Shown here: positions 52,260-60,938 of the stretch, piece by piece
How positions within the stretch are numbered: position 1 is the stretch's first letter
Layout of the letters: each line of letters starts with the position of its first letter
Assembly (NCBI RefSeq): GCF_001969815.1
Contig: NZ_MRBK01000031.1
Span: 1-64,000 of the forward strand
Source: Bacillus swezeyi
Lineage (GTDB): Bacteria > Bacillota > Bacilli > Bacillales > Bacillaceae
DNA: 64,000 nt
Direction of reading: 5' to 3'
Position numbers and translations under genes: made by a program
The notes under the pieces: generated by a model
Told to the model about the DNA's origin: nothing
What the model saw: only the letters and a program-made list of their open reading frames with translations
Databases searched by the model: none

Positions 52260-52566
52260 GAATAGCACCACCTTTTAGTGAAAGTTCCATACATCCTATG
52301 CATTTATATGAAAGGTTGAAAGGGCGGATAGACCATTTCATCAACGCCTTTTTTGTACCATGGGATTTGATTTGTTTTTTTAGGGCGAAACATTTTCAAT
52401 GAAGAAGCCGTCTAGTTATGGAATGCAGGAAAAGAATCAGTTCATTTTTGCGATTGCTTTTAATATTCGGTTAATTGGCCGATATGATTGGAGTAAGGCC
52501 CGTTTTGTCCTCTGGTTTGTCCACACCTAAAATCGGGCTAAAAAGAATTAAAGCAGGTGTTTTGAC
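52260..52566. other. Intergenic region between the YjcZ-like gene and yrhH
   Basis: This 307-base stretch holds the upstream region of the minus-strand Gly-rich gene and the yrhH promoter near its right end. I see no further gene, repeat or RNA structure. It marks the place where yrhD-yrhG lie in B. subtilis 168 according to memory. Confidence 0.45.
52505..52533 (+). promoter_or_regulatory. Sigma-A promoter of the yrhH methyltransferase gene
   Basis: TTGTCC (52505-52510), a 17-base spacer and TAAAAT (52528-52533), 34 bases before the start codon. Confidence 0.6.
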
Positions 52567-53169
52567 GTGTTTGAACAATGGCTTGGAAAACAATTGCGGA
52601 GTCCGAGAGGCATTTTAGCAAAATGGGTCGCTTCTTATATGGAAACCGGAAACCATGATATAAACGAATGGACCATTCAGTTATTGGATGTCCGCCCGCA
52701 TGAACGCATCCTTGAAATCGGAACGGGAAGCGGTGCGGCTCTGTGCCGGATAGCTGAACAGCTTGAAAGCGGCAAAGCTTGTGGAATCGATTCCTCCAAA
52801 AGCATGGTCAAGCAAAGTTTGCGCCGCACCCGGAATATAAGAGAGGAAGGGAAAGCGGAATTGAAGCTCGGCTATGCCGAAAACATTCCTTTTGATGATC
52901 GTTCCTTTCATAAAGTATTCTCAGTCCATACGATTTATTTTTGGACGGATGTTCAGCAAGCTTTAAAAGAAATTTACAGGGTTATGCAGCTTGACGGCAC
53001 TCTTTATCTCTCTATCCACCTAAAGGATCAAATGAAAAAATCGAAAAAAACAAAGGACTTTGCTTTATACACTGAAGAGCAGATCAAGCGGCAGCTTGAA
53101 GAAAGTCATTTCAGGGAAATCACCGTACATATGCGAAAAAATGATTGCTGCATAACGGCGGTAAAATAA
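52567..53169 (+). CDS. yrhH: YrhH-like SAM-dependent methyltransferase
   Basis: A 200-residue class I methyltransferase with SAM motif ILEIGTGSGAALCRI near residue 49 and the post-motif CGIDSSKSMVKQSLRR. DRSFHKVFSVHTIYFWTD near residue 117 and YRVMQLDGTLYLSIH complete the methyltransferase_11 layout. The start is GTG 52567 with AGCAGGTG upstream. Identity as yrhH rests on order, since it lies directly before bscR and the P450 as in B. subtilis. The substrate is unknown. Confidence 0.7.
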   Translation: MFEQWLGKQLRSPRGILAKWVASYMETGNHDINEWTIQLLDVRPHERILEIGTGSGAALCRIAEQLESGKACGIDSSKSMVKQSLRRTRNIREEGKAELKLGYAENIPFDDRSFHKVFSVHTIYFWTDVQQALKEIYRVMQLDGTLYLSIHLKDQMKKSKKTKDFALYTEEQIKRQLEESHFREITVHMRKNDCCITAVK

Positions 53170-53203
53170 AAAAATTTTCTCAAAATAAGACGTTTCAGAT
53201 TGT

Positions 53204-53247
53204 TGACAAAATCCTATAACGGTTTAAGGATTTTGTCATCTTTTTTT
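53204..53247 (+). terminator. yrhH terminator
   Basis: TGACAAAATCCT and AGGATTTTGTCA with an 11-base loop, then seven T residues. Confidence 0.88.
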
Positions 53248-53329
53248 CGCTGGAATCCAAGCTTATGCTCGGCTTGATAGATTTGACAGAACAAATCAGG
53301 TATGAAAATTAATATATAAGAATACCATC

Positions 53330-53365
53330 AAGTGAACAGAGCGGAATGGTTCTGTTCACTTTTTT
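53330..53365 (+). terminator. Second intrinsic terminator before bscR
   Basis: AAGTGAACAGA and TCTGTTCACTT with a ten-base loop, followed by T residues. It lies 80 bases after the first terminator with no gene between, so it may end a small RNA or simply insulate bscR. The rest of the 53170-53531 interval is A/T-rich promoter region. Confidence 0.8.
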
Positions 53366-53452
53366 AATGTGTATTTTAGCACATGAAGGAAAATGGGTCT
53401 ATCATCCTCATTTTGATTTTTATTTAAAAATTTTTATATTAAAAAAGGAATT

Positions 53453-53482
53453 TTCGAATGATCTGTCAAAAGGGAATATAAA
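53453..53482 (+). promoter_or_regulatory. Likely promoter of bscR-cyp102A
   Basis: TTCGAA (53453-53458), an 18-base spacer and TATAAA (53477-53482), ending ten bases before the BscR operator. Confidence 0.5.
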
Positions 53483-53491
53483 GAAATTTGC

Positions 53492-53509
53492 GGAATGAAC
53501 ATTCATTCC
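53492..53509 (+). promoter_or_regulatory. BscR operator
   Basis: GGAATGAACATTCATTCC is a perfect 8-bp inverted repeat with a two-base centre, placed between the likely promoter and the bscR start. It matches the type of site bound by the fatty-acid-responsive TetR repressors (BM3R1, FatR/BscR) that control CYP102 genes. Confidence 0.85.
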
Positions 53510-53531
53510 GAACTGCGGGGGGCGAATTTAC

Positions 53532-54107
53532 GTGGAACAAGAAAGTAAATATCAGAAGATCATTGAGGCTTCGCTCGTTCTTTTCGCAGACAGGGGCTTT
53601 GATGCTACAACCATTCCGATGATTGCCGAGAAGGCGGACGTTGGAGCAGGCACGATTTACCGATACTTTGACAGCAAGGAAGGGCTTGTGAATATTCTGT
53701 TTCAAGACAGTGTGAAGCATTTTAAAGAAAAGATAGAGGAAGGCTACCCGGAGGATTCAGCAGGCATACATGAGCAGTTTCAGCATATTTTCCGCTGCCT
53801 GTACAAGTTTTCGCAGGAAAACATTCATGCGCTTTATTTTTTGGAAATTGATAAAACCTCACATTATCTGAATGAAACAAGCCGGGCTGTACTGAATGAC
53901 CTTTTGGATTTTATCTATTTATTTTTTGAAAAAGGCAAAGAGAGGGGCATCATTCGTTCGCTGCCTTCCCATATCTTGTCCGCGATGGTGTTCGGCTCTT
54001 TTGTCCACATTCAAAAGCTGGTGAGAGCCGGAGAAATCGAAGACCCTTCCGGACTGATGAAAGAGATTGAAGCGTGTTCTTGGCATGCTATCAAACATCG
54101 CGGGTGA
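53532..54107 (+). CDS. bscR: BscR (YrhI/FatR), TetR-family repressor of the P450 gene
   Basis: A 191-residue TetR repressor. The N-terminal helix-turn-helix spans about residues 7-50 ([43 protein letters not shown]). The rest is a ligand-binding helical domain expected to bind fatty acids or acyl compounds. The start is GTG 53532. It lies 35 bases upstream of the P450 gene in the same direction and behind its own operator. The likely logic is autorepression, with release by the substrates that the P450 oxidises. Confidence 0.9.
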   Translation: MEQESKYQKIIEASLVLFADRGFDATTIPMIAEKADVGAGTIYRYFDSKEGLVNILFQDSVKHFKEKIEEGYPEDSAGIHEQFQHIFRCLYKFSQENIHALYFLEIDKTSHYLNETSRAVLNDLLDFIYLFFEKGKERGIIRSLPSHILSAMVFGSFVHIQKLVRAGEIEDPSGLMKEIEACSWHAIKHRG

Positions 54108-54142
54108 AAGCTATTTTTTCAAAAATAGAAAGGATGATTTTC

Positions 54143-57100
54143 ATGAAGAAGTTAAGTTCAATTCCAATCCCTAAAACATATGGACCGCTTGGCAATCTTC
54201 CTTTGATCGACAAAACCAAGGTCTCTCAGTCCCTTTGGAAAATCGCAGACGAGATGGGACCGATATTTCAATTCCAATTTGCTGATGGGATCGGTATCTT
54301 TGTTTCAAGCCATGAACTGGTTTCAGAGGTCTGTGACGAAACCAGATTTGATAAAAACATGGGGAAAGGCCTTTTAAAAGTTCGCGAATTCAGCGGAGAC
54401 GGGCTGTTCACAAGCTGGACGGATGAGCCGAACTGGCGGAAAGCCCACAATATTCTTCTGCCGAGCTTCAGCCAGAAAGCCATGAAGGGATACCATTCTA
54501 TGATGCAGGATATTGCGGTTCAGCTCATTCAAAAGTGGTCCCGGCTGAATCAAAATGAAAGTATCGATGTGCCGGAGGATATGACGCGGCTGACGCTGGA
54601 TACGATCGGCTTATGCGGGTTCAACTACCGCTTTAACAGCTTTTACCGCGAAGGGCAGCATCCGTTCATTGAAAGCATGGTACGCGGATTGAACGAAGCG
54701 ATGAGACAGACAAAGCGCTTTGAATTGCAGGATAAGCTGATGGTCAAAACGAGACGCCAGTTTAACCGGGACGTTGAATCGATGTTTTCCCTTGTTGACC
54801 GGATCATCGCCGAACGAAAACAAGCCGGCGGCCAGAGCGGCAATGATCTGCTGTCCCTCATGCTTCATACGAAGGATCCTGAGACGGGTGAAAAGCTTGA
54901 TGACGAAAATATCCGTTATCAAATCATTACATTTTTGATTGCGGGGCACGAGACGACCAGCGGTTTATTATCATTTGCACTTTATTTGCTCCTCAAGCAT
55001 CCGGATAAGCTCCAAAAAGCATATGAAGAAGCAGACCGTGTGCTGACCGAACCTGTTCCGTCGTATAAACAAGTGCAGCAGCTGAAATACATCCGCATGA
55101 TTTTGAATGAATCGATAAGGCTTTGGCCGACAGCTCCCGCCTTTTCTTTGTACGCAAAGGAGGAAACGGTGATCGGCGGAAAATATTTGATACCAAAAGG
55201 GCAAGGCATAACGGTATTGATTCCAAAACTGCACAGGGATCAAAGCGTTTGGGGAGAAGATGCAGAAGCGTTCCGGCCGGAGCGGTTTGAACAGATGGAC
55301 AGCATTCCGCAGCATGCGTACAAACCGTTCGGCAATGGGCAGCGGGCCTGCATCGGGATGCAGTTTGCCCTTCATGAAGCGACATTGGTGCTTGGCATGA
55401 TCCTTCAGCATTTTGAACTGGAAGATCATACGAATTATCATTTAGCGGTAAAAGAATCACTCACCTTGAAGCCTGAAGGATTCACCATACGAGTGAAACC
55501 GAGAAAAAAACAAATGCTGATGACATTCCCTGCACAGACAGCAGAACAAAAAGACCCGCAGGAAGAACGGCAGACTAAACCAGCGGGGGAAAACACGCAC
55601 GGCATTCCGTTTCTTGTACTGTATGGATCAAACCTTGGGACGGCCGAAGGGATTGCAAAAGAGCTTGCCGATCAGGCGCGTTTGCAAGGCTATAAGTGTG
55701 AGACGGCAGAGCTTGACCAATATCAAGGAAGGATTCCAAAAGAGGGGGCGGTGATCATCGTAACGGCTTCTTATAACGGAAATCCGCCTGATAATGCTAA
55801 AGATTTTATCGATTGGCTTGAGCACGGTCATGAAGAAGATTTGTCAGGCGTCAAATATGCTGTGTTCGGATGCGGAAACCGCAGCTGGGCCAGCACTTAT
55901 CAACGGATTCCCCGCCTGATTGACAGCGAATTGGAAAAGAAAGGCGCACATCGGCTGCTAAAGCTTGGTGAAGGGGATGCGGGCGATGATTTTGAAGGAC
56001 AGTTCGAAGCCTGGCAAAATGATCTTTGGCCAGTTTTAAGAAATGCCTTTTCTTTAGCAGAACTTATTCACCAAGAGGCAGACAGACAAGAACTGTCCGT
56101 CGAGTTTGTCAGCACACCTGCTGCTTCGCCGCTCGCTAAAGCGTATCAGGCATTTACAGCGCAAATATCAGCAAACCGTGAGCTACAGTACGAAGACAGC
56201 GGGAGAAGCACAAGACATCTTGAAATATCATTGCCTGAAGGCATCTCATTTCTGGAAGGGGATCATCTCGGAGTGCTGCCGCAAAACAGTATGGAGTTGA
56301 TCGAGCGGGTCTTCAGCCGATTTGGATTAAGCGGAAATGAACAAGTGCTGATCACAGGAGAGCATCACACCGCCCATTTGCCGCAAGGCCGTCCAGTCGA
56401 TATAAAAGATCTCTTTCAAAACAGTTTGGAGCTGCAGGAACCGGCCACAAGAGCGCAGCTTCGTGAATTGGCTGCACATACAGTCTGTCCGCCGCATAAA
56501 CGGGAGCTGGAAGAACTATTGGAAGCCGGAGTCTATAAGGAGCGGGTTTTGAAGAAGCGTGTGTCGATGCTTGATTTGCTTGAGCAGTATCCGGCTTGTG
56601 AACTGCCGTTTGCTCGCTTTTTAGCACTTCTTCCTTCACTCAAACCAAGATATTATTCCATTTCAAGCTCGCCTTTGCAAAATGAGCGGCAAACAAGCAT
56701 CACCGTTGCCGTTGTAAGCGGTCCGGCGCTAAGCGGACGCGGGCAGTACAGCGGGGTTGCCTCAAACTATCTGGCAGGGCTTTCCCCCGGAGACAGCATC
56801 GCATGCTTTATCCGCCAGCCTCAGTCGGGATTCCGGCTGCCCGCTGACCCTGAAACACCAATCATCATGGTCGGTCCGGGGACGGGGATCGCGCCTTACC
56901 GAGGCTTCCTTCAGGCCCGCCGCATTCAACAAAATGCCGGCATAAACCTTGGAGAAGCACACTTGTATTTTGGCTGCCGCCATCCTGAACAGGATTATCT
57001 CTATCAGAGGGAGTTAGAAAAGGCAGCACAAGACGGACTCGTCCATTTGCACACAGCATTTTCACGTCTTGAAGGCCGGCCGAAAACATATGTCCAAGAC

Positions 57101-57373
57101 CTGATGAAAGTGGACAGCGAAAGGTTGATTCACCTACTGGATAACGGCGCCCGCCTGTACGTTTGCGGGGACGGCAGCCGCATGGCTCCTGCCGTAGAAC
57201 AAACGCTTTGTGAGGCATACGAACATGTATATCAGGCAAGTCAAGAGGAAGCACAAAACTGGATCTCCGCCCTGCAGGAAGAAGGACGCTACGCAAAAGA
57301 CGTCTGGGATGGAGGCGATGTTTCAGGCGGTGTATTTAAAGCCTTCGGGGCAGAACATACTGTAAGAGCATAA
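54143..57373 (+). CDS. cypB: Self-sufficient cytochrome P450/NADPH reductase, CYP102A type
   Basis: A 1076-residue natural fusion like P450 BM3 that hydroxylates medium and long-chain fatty acids near the methyl end. The heme domain (about 1-460) has the I-helix AGHETTSG near residue 266 and the heme-binding [10 protein letters not shown] with Cys403. A linker of about 30 residues leads to the flavodoxin domain ([16 protein letters not shown] near 494). The FAD domain (RYYSISSSP) and NADPH domain ([27 protein letters not shown]) follow. ATG 54143 follows AAAGGATGATTTTC. It is recognisably close to CYP102A7 of B. licheniformis but differs at many positions, mostly in the reductase half. Confidence 0.95.
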   Translation: MKKLSSIPIPKTYGPLGNLPLIDKTKVSQSLWKIADEMGPIFQFQFADGIGIFVSSHELVSEVCDETRFDKNMGKGLLKVREFSGDGLFTSWTDEPNWRKAHNILLPSFSQKAMKGYHSMMQDIAVQLIQKWSRLNQNESIDVPEDMTRLTLDTIGLCGFNYRFNSFYREGQHPFIESMVRGLNEAMRQTKRFELQDKLMVKTRRQFNRDVESMFSLVDRIIAERKQAGGQSGNDLLSLMLHTKDPETGEKLDDENIRYQIITFLIAGHETTSGLLSFALYLLLKHPDKLQKAYEEADRVLTEPVPSYKQVQQLKYIRMILNESIRLWPTAPAFSLYAKEETVIGGKYLIPKGQGITVLIPKLHRDQSVWGEDAEAFRPERFEQMDSIPQHAYKPFGNGQRACIGMQFALHEATLVLGMILQHFELEDHTNYHLAVKESLTLKPEGFTIRVKPRKKQMLMTFPAQTAEQKDPQEERQTKPAGENTHGIPFLVLYGSNLGTAEGIAKELADQARLQGYKCETAELDQYQGRIPKEGAVIIVTASYNGNPPDNAKDFIDWLEHGHEEDLSGVKYAVFGCGNRSWASTYQRIPRLIDSELEKKGAHRLLKLGEGDAGDDFEGQFEAWQNDLWPVLRNAFSLAELIHQEADRQELSVEFVSTPAASPLAKAYQAFTAQISANRELQYEDSGRSTRHLEISLPEGISFLEGDHLGVLPQNSMELIERVFSRFGLSGNEQVLITGEHHTAHLPQGRPVDIKDLFQNSLELQEPATRAQLRELAAHTVCPPHKRELEELLEAGVYKERVLKKRVSMLDLLEQYPACELPFARFLALLPSLKPRYYSISSSPLQNERQTSITVAVVSGPALSGRGQYSGVASNYLAGLSPGDSIACFIRQPQSGFRLPADPETPIIMVGPGTGIAPYRGFLQARRIQQNAGINLGEAHLYFGCRHPEQDYLYQRELEKAAQDGLVHLHTAFSRLEGRPKTYVQDLMKVDSERLIHLLDNGARLYVCGDGSRMAPAVEQTLCEAYEHVYQASQEEAQNWISALQEEGRYAKDVWDGGDVSGGVFKAFGAEHTVRA

Positions 57374-57390
57374 TGCTGAAAGAAGCAGAA

Positions 57391-57426
57391 AAAAAGAGAC
57401 ATTCTGAAATCAGGATGTCTCTTTTT
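57391..57426 (+). terminator. P450 gene terminator
   Basis: AAAAAGAGACAT and ATGTCTCTTTTT with an extended loop stem, strong and symmetric. Confidence 0.9.
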
Positions 57427-57462
57427 GATAAGGTTAAACATGTTTGAAGCGGCAGCCTTCCC

Positions 57463-57558
57463 TTATGATTCAAATTGAGAGGTATAAGGAAAAAAGCCAA
57501 CATGACCGGCTGCATTCAAACTTTCTAAAAACGGCTGATCTTCAGAAGGAATTGCCAT
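57463..57558 (-). pseudogene. Possible gene remnant downstream of the MFS gene
   Basis: A 31-codon open frame on the minus strand (AIPSEDQPFLESLN, then GHVGFFPYTSQF) that reads like the C-terminal tail of a protein. It has no ribosome site and is preceded by a stop in the same frame. I do not recognise it. It may be chance. Confidence 0.25.
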
Positions 57559-57598
57559 GCAGGCTTTGATTTATGTATCGGCATATTTTGAAGAAAGT

Positions 57599-58819
57599 TT
57601 AGCTTGGAGTCTGGCTTTTATGTCGGTTCGAAATATTTTTGGATTGTTCTGTTCCGGCAAAGAGAATAACCGGATAAGCAAGAAAAAGCAATCCCATAAT
57701 GAAAGCGATGATTCCCGTCCATTTAAAATGAGTCCAAAAAAACCCTCCGAATGAACCGGCCAGACTGGAGCCGAGATAATAGCTGAGCAAATAAAGAGAA
57801 GAGGCCTGAACGCGCTGTTCATTTGCCGATTGGCCAACCCAGAAGCTGGCGATCGAATGCGCTCCGAAAAATCCGAAGGTGAAAACAGCGATACCGGCTA
57901 TTTTCAGCAGGAGCTGGGGAAGTAGTGTAAGCAAGGCGCCTCCGGCCATAATGCCGATGGCGATTTTCAACATAAATGAGCTTCCTAAGCTGTCGGCTTT
58001 CTTTCCCATATAGACAGAACTGAACGTACCCGCCAAATAAACGATAAAGATCAGCCCGATGACCGTATGTGACAATTGATACGGCGGCTCCATCAATTGA
58101 AACCCGATGTAATTAAACAGCGTCACAAAACTGCCCATCAATAAAAAACCAAGAGAAATCATCAGCAGAAGCCGTTTATTTGCGAAAACCGCAGCATAGG
58201 CGAGGCACATCTTTTTCACATTGGTTTGTTTTTTCACAAAGCGCCGGGGCCGAGGGAGCAATAGCCAAAACAAACAGCTTAATAACAGAGATAGCGCACC
58301 GATGATTCCGAGCGCTTCCCTCCAACCGAAAAGGTCTGTCAAAAGGCCGGTTAAAAGCCTCCCGCTCATGCCTCCCAGGCTAGTGCCGCTAATGTACAGC
58401 CCCATCATTTTGCCGAGCCCTTTCGGATCAAATTCTTCACCGACATAAGTCATCGCAATGGCCGGCACCCCTGCCAGAACAAAGCCGAGCAGACCTCTCA
58501 TCGCAAGCAGTGCGGCAAAGCTTGGACTAAACGCTGTCAAGAGGCCGAGAATGGACGTTGCAAAAAGCGAAAAGGTCATGATTTTTTTTCTGCCGAATCC
58601 GTCCGACAATGCTGCCGCTGTAAGTAATGCAAATGCCAATATGCCCGTTGAAATGGATAATGTTAAACTTGCCGCCGCCGCTGATATGCCGAATTCCTCA
58701 GCAAACATCGGCATCAGAGGCTGTGTAGTATACAACGTCGCAAAAGTGACAAAACCGCTGATAAATAAAGCAATACTTGCTTTTTGATAATCCTTCGTAT
58801 GCGGCTGAATGTATTTCAT
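57599..58819 (-). CDS. MFS efflux transporter, drug:H+ antiporter type
   Basis: A 406-residue protein with about 12 membrane helices and the MFS loop 2-3 motif LSDGFGRKK near residue 66. Its helix 5 region GLYISGTSLGGMSGRLLTGL carries the antiporter-type pattern of exporters such as YybF or YdhP. AGAGGGACCACC before 58819 decides the start over an ATG 39 bases upstream. It is divergent from a LysR gene, a standard regulator-target arrangement (compare yybE/yybF of B. subtilis). The substrate is unknown. Confidence 0.8.
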   Translation of the reverse strand: MKYIQPHTKDYQKASIALFISGFVTFATLYTTQPLMPMFAEEFGISAAAASLTLSISTGILAFALLTAAALSDGFGRKKIMTFSLFATSILGLLTAFSPSFAALLAMRGLLGFVLAGVPAIAMTYVGEEFDPKGLGKMMGLYISGTSLGGMSGRLLTGLLTDLFGWREALGIIGALSLLLSCLFWLLLPRPRRFVKKQTNVKKMCLAYAAVFANKRLLLMISLGFLLMGSFVTLFNYIGFQLMEPPYQLSHTVIGLIFIVYLAGTFSSVYMGKKADSLGSSFMLKIAIGIMAGGALLTLLPQLLLKIAGIAVFTFGFFGAHSIASFWVGQSANEQRVQASSLYLLSYYLGSSLAGSFGGFFWTHFKWTGIIAFIMGLLFLAYPVILFAGTEQSKNISNRHKSQTPS

Positions 58820-58898
58820 GGTGGTCCCTCTTTTCGTCAGTGCTGATCTATGATCCATCCTACGCTTTCAATTGTAATGTGTCTAATTTATAATAATT

Positions 58899-58909
58899 AT
58901 GATTATCAT
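58899..58909. promoter_or_regulatory. Partial Fur-like palindrome in the MFS/LysR intergenic region
   Basis: ATGATTATCAT is a perfect 11-base palindrome identical to the core of the Fur box GATAATGATTATCATTATC, but the outer arms do not match. It is also compatible with a LysR-type T-N11-A context. Function is uncertain. Confidence 0.35.
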
Positions 58910-58940
58910 GCGTTTCAGTTATGAAAGAAGGGGTGGGACA

Positions 58941-59831
58941 GTGGAGCTCTATCAAATCGACAATTTTATTGCCGTAAGCAAACATCGGCATTTTACAAAA
59001 GCCGCATTGGAACAAAACATTTCCCAGCCGGCCTTGAGTCGATCCATCAAGAAACTTGAGGAAGAACTGGGCGTTCCTTTATTGATGAGAAAAACGAAAT
59101 CTGTCCGGCTGACAAAGTATGGCGAGTTGTTTCTCATCAAAGCAAAGCAAGCGCGCCTTGCACTTGATGAAGGTGTTCAGCGGGTCAGACAAAGTGCAGA
59201 TCCCGATTGCGGCGACATTTCCGTGTCTTTTTTGCATACGCTCGGATCGCGGCTGATGCCGCAGATCATAGCCGAATTTAAACAGCAGTATCCGCAGGTT
59301 GCTTTCCGACTTTATCAGGCTGCGAATGAGCCGCTTCAGCACATGGTGGAGACGGGAGAAGCCGATATGTGCCTGAGTTCTCCGCCGCTGCCGAACGAAC
59401 TGCTTGATTGGACGGTCTTGGATAAAGAACCGCTTTATTTGGTGCTGCCCGCCGATCATCCGCTCGCAGGCCGGAAAGAAATCGCGATCAAAACAATAGC
59501 GGATGAAGATTTTGTCGGTTTTAAGCCCGGATATGGGCTTCGCTATGTTTTTGATCAAATGTGCCGGGACTTGAATATCAATCCGAAACTTGCGTTTGAA
59601 GGGGAAGAGGTTTCGACGATTTTGGGGCTTGTATCAGCGGGACTCGGGGCCGCAATTTTGCCGAAAACGGCGGAGCATGTCCATTCTCCTGTCGCATTTT
59701 GTCGCGTATCGGATTACAAATGCGAACGGACGATAGCCCTCGCCGTCTTAAAAGACCAATATTTATCGCCTGCGTCTTCCAACTTTAAACAGTTTGTTAT
59801 CGAATATTACCGGCGGAAGCAGAAGGTCTGA
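58941..59831 (+). CDS. LysR-family transcriptional regulator
   Basis: A 296-residue LysR regulator. The N-terminal winged helix-turn-helix (FIAVSKHRHFTKAALEQNISQPALSRSIKKLEEELGV, residues about 8-44) is typical. The substrate-binding domain starts near residue 90 with GDISVSFLHTLGSRLMP. The start is GTG 58941 after AAGGGGTGGGACA. It should control the divergent MFS gene and itself. Confidence 0.85.
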   Translation: MELYQIDNFIAVSKHRHFTKAALEQNISQPALSRSIKKLEEELGVPLLMRKTKSVRLTKYGELFLIKAKQARLALDEGVQRVRQSADPDCGDISVSFLHTLGSRLMPQIIAEFKQQYPQVAFRLYQAANEPLQHMVETGEADMCLSSPPLPNELLDWTVLDKEPLYLVLPADHPLAGRKEIAIKTIADEDFVGFKPGYGLRYVFDQMCRDLNINPKLAFEGEEVSTILGLVSAGLGAAILPKTAEHVHSPVAFCRVSDYKCERTIALAVLKDQYLSPASSNFKQFVIEYYRRKQKV

Positions 59832-59860
59832 GCAGTCAGCGGTAAAATAAAAACTTCCCA

Positions 59861-59889
59861 TTGGAATGAATATCGTGTATATTGATAAT
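59861..59889 (+). promoter_or_regulatory. Promoter of the siderophore-binding lipoprotein gene
   Basis: TTGGAA (59861-59866), a 17-base spacer and GATAAT (59884-59889). The -10 element lies inside the Fur box, as expected for Fur repression. Confidence 0.65.
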
Positions 59890-59902
59890 GATAATCGTTA
59901 TC
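59884..59902 (+). promoter_or_regulatory. Fur box
   Basis: GATAATGATAATCGTTATC matches the 19-bp Fur consensus GATAATGATAATCATTATC at 18 of 19 positions and overlaps the promoter -10 element. Confidence 0.9.
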
Positions 59903-59917
59903 AATGGGAGGTTTGTT

Positions 59918-60880
59918 ATGTATCGGAAGTATGATTTTGCTGTATTTGCTCTTTTGCTCGCTTTTGCCGTTTTTCTTTCAGCATGCCAAAGCAAGACTCA
60001 AACAGAAGCCTCAGGGAAAAACGCGGAAGAAACAAGAGTGGTGGAAACGGTCAACGGGGATATTACAGTACCCGCGAAACCGAAGCGGGTCGTTACGGTA
60101 GGGTATGCGGCAACAGTGCTGGCATTTGGAATCAAGCCGCTTGGAGAAACGGGAAAATACCTTAAAAGCCCCTATATTAAAGATCAAGTATCCGGTGTTA
60201 AAAATATCGGAGCAAAAGACGGCGTTTCCGTGTCTGTGGAAAAAATTCTTGAGCTTAAACCCGATTTGATCGTGTCGATGAACAACGATTCAAAAGTCTA
60301 TGAAAAACTGTCAAAAATCGCTCCGACCGTCGTCTATCCGTTCGGCACATTTAAAGATGCCCGCGAAGAAATGAAAACATTCGGTGAACTGCTCGGCAAA
60401 GAAAAAGAAGCTGAAGAGTGGATGAAAACGTTCAATCAAAAAATGGAAGCAGCCCGTGCGAAAATCAAAAACGCAGCTGTTCAAGATGAGACATTTTCTT
60501 TAATCGGCGCCTATGCAAAATCGCTGTATGTCTATGGCGCTTACGGGTATCGGGGAGGAGAAGCCATCTATAGACAGCTCGGGCTGACACCGCCTGATTC
60601 GGTCAAAAAGGATGCCATTGAGGCGGCAGACGGATACAAGGTCATTTCCTTCGAAGTCCTCCCGAAATATGCCGGAGACTACATATTTGTCGATGAATCC
60701 TACAACGGCACCCTTGATCAGGACAATCCAGTCTGGAAGTCGCTTGACGCGGTGAAAAAAGGCCGGGTATTTTTCCTTGACCCTGACAGGTTCTGGCCCT
60801 ATGATCCAAACGCCGTTCAAGCACAGGCCGAAGAAATTGCGGACATGATTGTGAAGCAAAAAAAGCAGGCTGAAAAGTAG
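59918..60880 (+). CDS. Iron-siderophore ABC transporter substrate-binding lipoprotein
   Basis: A 320-residue periplasmic-binding (FecB/Fhu-type) protein. A lipoprotein signal has its lipobox LSAC at Cys23. The mature domain begins with VVETVNGDITVPAKPKRVV and has LIVSMNNDSKVYEKLSKIAPTV near residue 120. ATG 59918 follows GGGAGGTTTGTT. No permease or ATPase gene is adjacent, so it probably feeds a transporter encoded elsewhere, as YhfQ does in B. subtilis. The Fur box indicates induction by iron shortage. Confidence 0.88.
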   Translation: MYRKYDFAVFALLLAFAVFLSACQSKTQTEASGKNAEETRVVETVNGDITVPAKPKRVVTVGYAATVLAFGIKPLGETGKYLKSPYIKDQVSGVKNIGAKDGVSVSVEKILELKPDLIVSMNNDSKVYEKLSKIAPTVVYPFGTFKDAREEMKTFGELLGKEKEAEEWMKTFNQKMEAARAKIKNAAVQDETFSLIGAYAKSLYVYGAYGYRGGEAIYRQLGLTPPDSVKKDAIEAADGYKVISFEVLPKYAGDYIFVDESYNGTLDQDNPVWKSLDAVKKGRVFFLDPDRFWPYDPNAVQAQAEEIADMIVKQKKQAEK

Positions 60881-60882
60881 CT

Positions 60883-60928
60883 TAAAAAACAGCGGGAAAT
60901 CAGCATCTCACACGTTGGCTTCCCGCTG
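60883..60928 (-). terminator. Terminator of the cupin gene
   Basis: CAGCGGGAA and TTCCCGCTG form a 9-bp stem. Read on the minus strand it is followed by six T residues; on the plus strand there is no T run. Confidence 0.75.
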
Positions 60929-60938
60929 CAACCTTTCC

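Noticed and set aside
52121..52303. Ala-rich or Arg/Trp-rich reading frames overlapping the Gly-rich small gene
   Set aside because: These are frame-shifted readings of the GGC/TAT codon repeats of the YjcZ-like gene, which has the proper ribosome site and membrane-helix signature.
53283..53311. TTGACA-led promoter between the two terminators after yrhH
   Set aside because: At 17 bases the -10 position reads AAATTA, and better A/T strings are 21 or more bases away. I report only the paired terminators.
57571..57837. 88-codon frame overlapping the 3' end of the MFS gene
   Set aside because: It is a second reading frame of the transporter's final helices and does not continue the protein.
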